Positions 8,655 to 10,838 of a stretch of DNA of 10,838 nt are shown piece after piece; the first letter of the stretch is position 1, and each line of letters starts with the position of its first letter. The stretch spans positions 45,067 through 55,904 of the forward strand of contig NW_003113974.1 of the NCBI RefSeq assembly GCF_000003605.2, read 5' to 3'. A program made the position numbers and the translations under genes. A model generated the notes under the pieces. That model saw nothing but the letters and a program-made list of their open reading frames with translations. It made no database searches and was not told the DNA's origin. This DNA comes from Saccoglossus kowalevskii. Taxonomy: Eukaryota > Hemichordata > Enteropneusta > Harrimaniidae.

Positions 8655-9690
8655 TGAAGAAGTATCCTAAACCTGAAAAACTACTAGAAATTACAAAGAT
8701 GAGAACCAAGAAAAGTAGAGGTGCGGCAAAGAAGAGCCAGATAGGGACAATGACTGGCTAAATGACACTCCGTCCATCTATATAAAGATTATAAAGATTC
8801 GCAGAACAAAAAGAAGCTATAGGAGGAAAAAGCTACTGACATGGGTGTTGAGGTGGCAGCCTTCACAAACTTTACAAACTTTAGCCTTCACAAAGTCCAA
8901 ATGTACCCAGATGAGCCACCTGTGGGGAAGTCGGTTCCAGTCTGCAGAGCCCCCCTCTCGGAGACTCTCCACAGAGAGTGTTGACTTGAAGCGAAGTCTG
9001 ATAGACTTCATGTCTGGCAAGAAATGTGTGCCCCCACCTTTGTCATATAGATGACAAATAGATGAGGGTCTGTCACAACTTCCTAGGGACATCAAACGGG
9101 CCACACAGATCAAGCTCATGGCAGTGCTACAAGAAGGACAGAGGCAGGCTGAAGAGTGCCAGGAGATATTTCAGCAGATGCCCATCTTCCCACAGCAGCA
9201 GCAACAGATCGCACAAAACTAACCAATCCAGCCACAACTTCAGACGTACCCACCAAGCTCAACCAGCAGGCAGTACCCCCAGGAATGGTGTCTCGGGTGT
9301 CACCTGTGGCAGTCTCCACCATCACAGTGGTCGACCCAGCAGATGCCAGGTCAACAGTTCACCAGTGTCTGGGGCTCCCAAGACTCTCATTACATGAGCA
9401 GCCAGTACCCCGCTCAATCATCATCACAACCATCAATAAGCCTCACCAACATCCTGGACACGGGGGCAACTAGAGCCATGGCACCCCTAGCAAGGTCATC
9501 ACCTACCAGCTCCCAGGGTTATTGTGCTGCTGCTGCTGACAAGACCACAGACTCTCTGAGTGACTTTGTGAGCACAGCCACGACCACTGCAGGGATAACC
9601 ACCAGGCCACCATCTCCCGTGACCCCTCTGGGACCTCTTCAACCTCCACCTGAAGATGATGACAGTTGCTATGATATTGTGGACATTTGA
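8655..9690 (+). pseudogene. decayed MADF-BESS-like protein gene or transposon ORF
   Basis: A coding-like relic in a stretch clearly richer in GC than its surroundings. From 8655 one frame gives TKKSRGAAKKS. A shifted frame takes over near 8740 with DWLNDTPSIYIKIIKIRR. Together these resemble the C-terminal part of a MADF (Myb/SANT-like) DNA-binding domain, after a basic Ser-Gly-Ala segment. The second frame then runs to 9690: Ser/Arg-rich linker, RSLIDFMSGKKC, and LSQLPRDIKRATQIKLMAVL (about 9070-9130), which fits a BESS protein-interaction motif. A Gln run, a long Pro/Gln/Ser/Thr tail and an acidic end (EDDDSCYDIVDI) follow before TGA. Damage seen: one frameshift, TGA at 9052-9054 (one transition from CGA) and TAA at 9220-9222 (one transition from CAA, in QN*PIQPQ). 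The N-terminal half of MADF is missing. MADF-BESS proteins are nuclear DNA-binding regulators and are also found in or derived from PIF/Harbinger-type transposons. A spliced functional gene is a less likely alternative. The coding relic is fairly sure; the family call is tentative. Confidence 0.5.
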
Positions 9691-10162
9691 CCTGAAAAAA
9701 CCTATATTATAATTGTATGCAGGTGTAACCACGACTTCTGTCGAGTTGCGCCAATGGGTGTTAGACACATGGGGTTAATTTGTTGTCCTCAAAGGAGGAT
9801 ATTAGTGTAGGTAGGCCACACATGATTGGTTTGAAATCACCCAGAGTAGTTCATCTTGTATTGTGAACGAGCCCCTTATTTCTATTATTTAGTCAGCATT
9901 GATTTGTATTAACCAGCGCATTTTTGTTTTGAAAGTTTTTCTGGCGTCAAGGATAATTTGCATAATTTATGTTGGTGACCTAGTTTTTGAGATATTATAT
10001 TTGTCTTGTATGTATATTCCTAGGAGTAAGCAGTATTTCTTTTGTTCGTTATGATGCTATTTTGATAGGGAATTTTCTGTGTTTTAAAATTTATGAGTGC
10101 GTTCTACTTTGACGCAGCGTGGCTTTTGTTGACAAGTTGGTCTTGGAAAGTTGCTATGTAAG
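9691..10162. other. non-coding spacer, nothing recognised
   Basis: This T-rich DNA follows the relic's stop codon. It contains a small possible hairpin, TCCTC-AAAG-GAGGA, near 9787-9800. No canonical AATAAA polyadenylation signal was seen directly after the relic, and no coding frame of interest was found. Confidence 0.5.
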
Positions 10163-10360
10163 TGACGTCATGATTTCAACACGCGTAGCATGACCAGTTG
10201 TTTTTTTAGAGGGTTTTGCTGCGCACCGCTAATGACTTTGTATTGTGTCAGCGCGTTGTTCCATAGGTTGTATTATTTTATAGTACTATTATAATTTTAG
10301 ATGATATAAATTTCGTAGTTAGGGTTTAAATATTTAGAGTTGCAGGGATTTTAGATTGGT
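10163..10360 (+). promoter_or_regulatory. candidate plus-strand promoter (CRE and CCAAT box)
   Basis: A perfect CRE/ATF palindrome TGACGTCA lies at 10163-10170. An AT-rich, TATA-like stretch (TTTAAATATTTA, about 10325-10336) and an inverted CCAAT box (GATTGGT, 10354-10360) follow. From about 10360 the sequence switches abruptly to CpG-dense DNA, as at many animal transcription starts. An NF-Y-type CCAAT box usually lies 60-100 bp upstream of the start, which would put a start near 10415-10460. No transcript evidence is available. Confidence 0.35.
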
Positions 10361-10647
10361 CCCCCGGCCTTCTTGCAAATGGTACGAGCCTACCTAAGAG
10401 CGAGACGGAGGCAGCGGTTGTTATGGCGGATGTTGTGAGCTGACGTGCGACAAGAAGTCTCCGGAACATTTTGAATATTTCCTACATTTTTGACGGACTA
10501 TGTGCTCGGAAAGTCAATAATCAAGCTGCAGAGAAACTCAGCGTGGATGTGACAGAAATTCCGGATCATTTGAAGTTTTTCAAGCATCGTTTGTTGTGCA
10601 CGAAGAAATCAAGTTTGTGGACCGGACAGAACCGCCGTTGAAGATAC
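10361..10647 (+). other. candidate 5' non-coding first exon
   Basis: A CpG-dense stretch ends in TAC|GTGAGT, a strong splice donor at 10648-10653. It contains ATGGCGG at 10423, a typical animal initiation context, but this frame stops after six codons (TGA 10441-10443), so it would be a micro-ORF in the leader. Another frame is open from about 10525 to beyond the donor without a start codon. This could be the first exon of a plus-strand gene continuing off the right edge, or a transposon leader. The exon start is approximate. Confidence 0.3.
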
Positions 10648-10838
10648 GTGAGTCCCGTATACTGTGTCCATAAAAACTTCAGTTGGACCCATTTCGATAG
10701 TGCATGCCATATGTTTTATAATCTAAGGTTCCTTAGTAATTTCCCCGTATAAGTTGTTTTTTATTGAAGCGTATAATTTTTGTTACGACATAGTGTATTT
10801 TATCGTCCTTTGAATTTACCGCCCTATAGAGTACACTA
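10648..10838 (+). other. possible start of intron after the candidate leader exon
   Basis: This follows the GTGAGT donor and returns to AT/T-rich composition up to the window edge. No acceptor or coding sequence is visible. Confidence 0.25.

Noticed and set aside
9062-9397. Plus-strand frame of 111 codons
   Set aside because: It overlaps the MADF-BESS-like relic in another frame. Its product is Ser/Arg/His-rich junk expected from reading CAG/CCA-rich codons out of frame. The same holds for 9156-9473 plus and 9116-9325, 9499-9768 and 8817-9119 minus.
9807-10700. Possible LTR of a Gypsy-type retroelement
   Set aside because: A purine-rich AAAGGAGGA precedes TGTAGGTAGG, which looks like a polypurine tract and LTR start. 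I could not find a matching CA end with a convincing primer binding site, a second LTR copy, or any gag/pol coding. The 9-bp inverted match (TAGGTAGGC at 9809, GCCTACCTA at 10388) is within chance.
1-10838. tRNA, rRNA or CRISPR arrays
   Set aside because: No cloverleaf with T-arm consensus, no rRNA-like conserved stretch and no regularly spaced identical repeats with unique spacers were seen. The 8121-8578 array has 10-bp spacing and is degenerate.

Overview
This is eukaryotic DNA, most likely from an invertebrate animal. It is AT-rich and gene-sparse, and the recognisable coding pieces are short blocks bounded by GT-AG splice sites and separated by introns of about 3.5 kb. There are no bacterial-style operons, ribosome binding sites or long continuous reading frames. 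The mix of a Tie-receptor-like Ig domain, a second Ig domain and a MEGF/Tie-type EGF module suits a mollusc, another lophotrochozoan or an invertebrate deuterostome. I lean towards a bivalve mollusc, but the sequence alone does not prove it.

Left three quarters (65-7763, minus strand): three exons of one gene for a secreted or cell-surface receptor-like protein. In transcript order they are 7763-7476 (N-terminal Ig domain resembling the first Ig domain of Tie receptors), 4069-3809 (second Ig domain) and 196-65 (EGF-like module). All three are flanked by phase-1 introns and the reading frame carries across both joins, so the model is self-consistent. The signal-peptide exon (5' end, to the right) and everything after the first EGF module (off the left edge) are not visible. 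The missing part should hold more EGF modules, probably fibronectin III repeats, a membrane segment and perhaps a kinase or phosphatase domain. Each Ig exon keeps only the F-strand cysteine and has lost its B-strand partner, and the EGF exon has seven cysteines, so every exon codes for an odd number.

Introns (197-3808 and 4070-7475): mostly unremarkable AT-rich DNA with a microsatellite, AT palindromes, one short dispersed repeat present twice, and a CpG-richer block around 4260-5950.

Right quarter (8100-10838): a separate landscape. At 8121-8578 there is a degenerate array of AAAGCG/AAAGCT hexamers spaced about 10-11 bp apart. It runs in one direction in the left half and in the complementary direction in the right half. 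Immediately after it, 8655-9690 (plus strand) is a decayed coding sequence that resembles the C-terminal part of a MADF domain, then a BESS motif and a long Gln/Pro/Ser-rich tail, broken by one frameshift and two stops. Array and relic together look like part of an old transposon or a degenerate MADF-BESS gene copy. Further right, 10163-10653 carries a perfect CRE (TGACGTCA), an inverted CCAAT box, a CpG-dense leader with an ATGGCGG micro-ORF, and a strong splice donor. This is a candidate plus-strand promoter and first non-coding exon.
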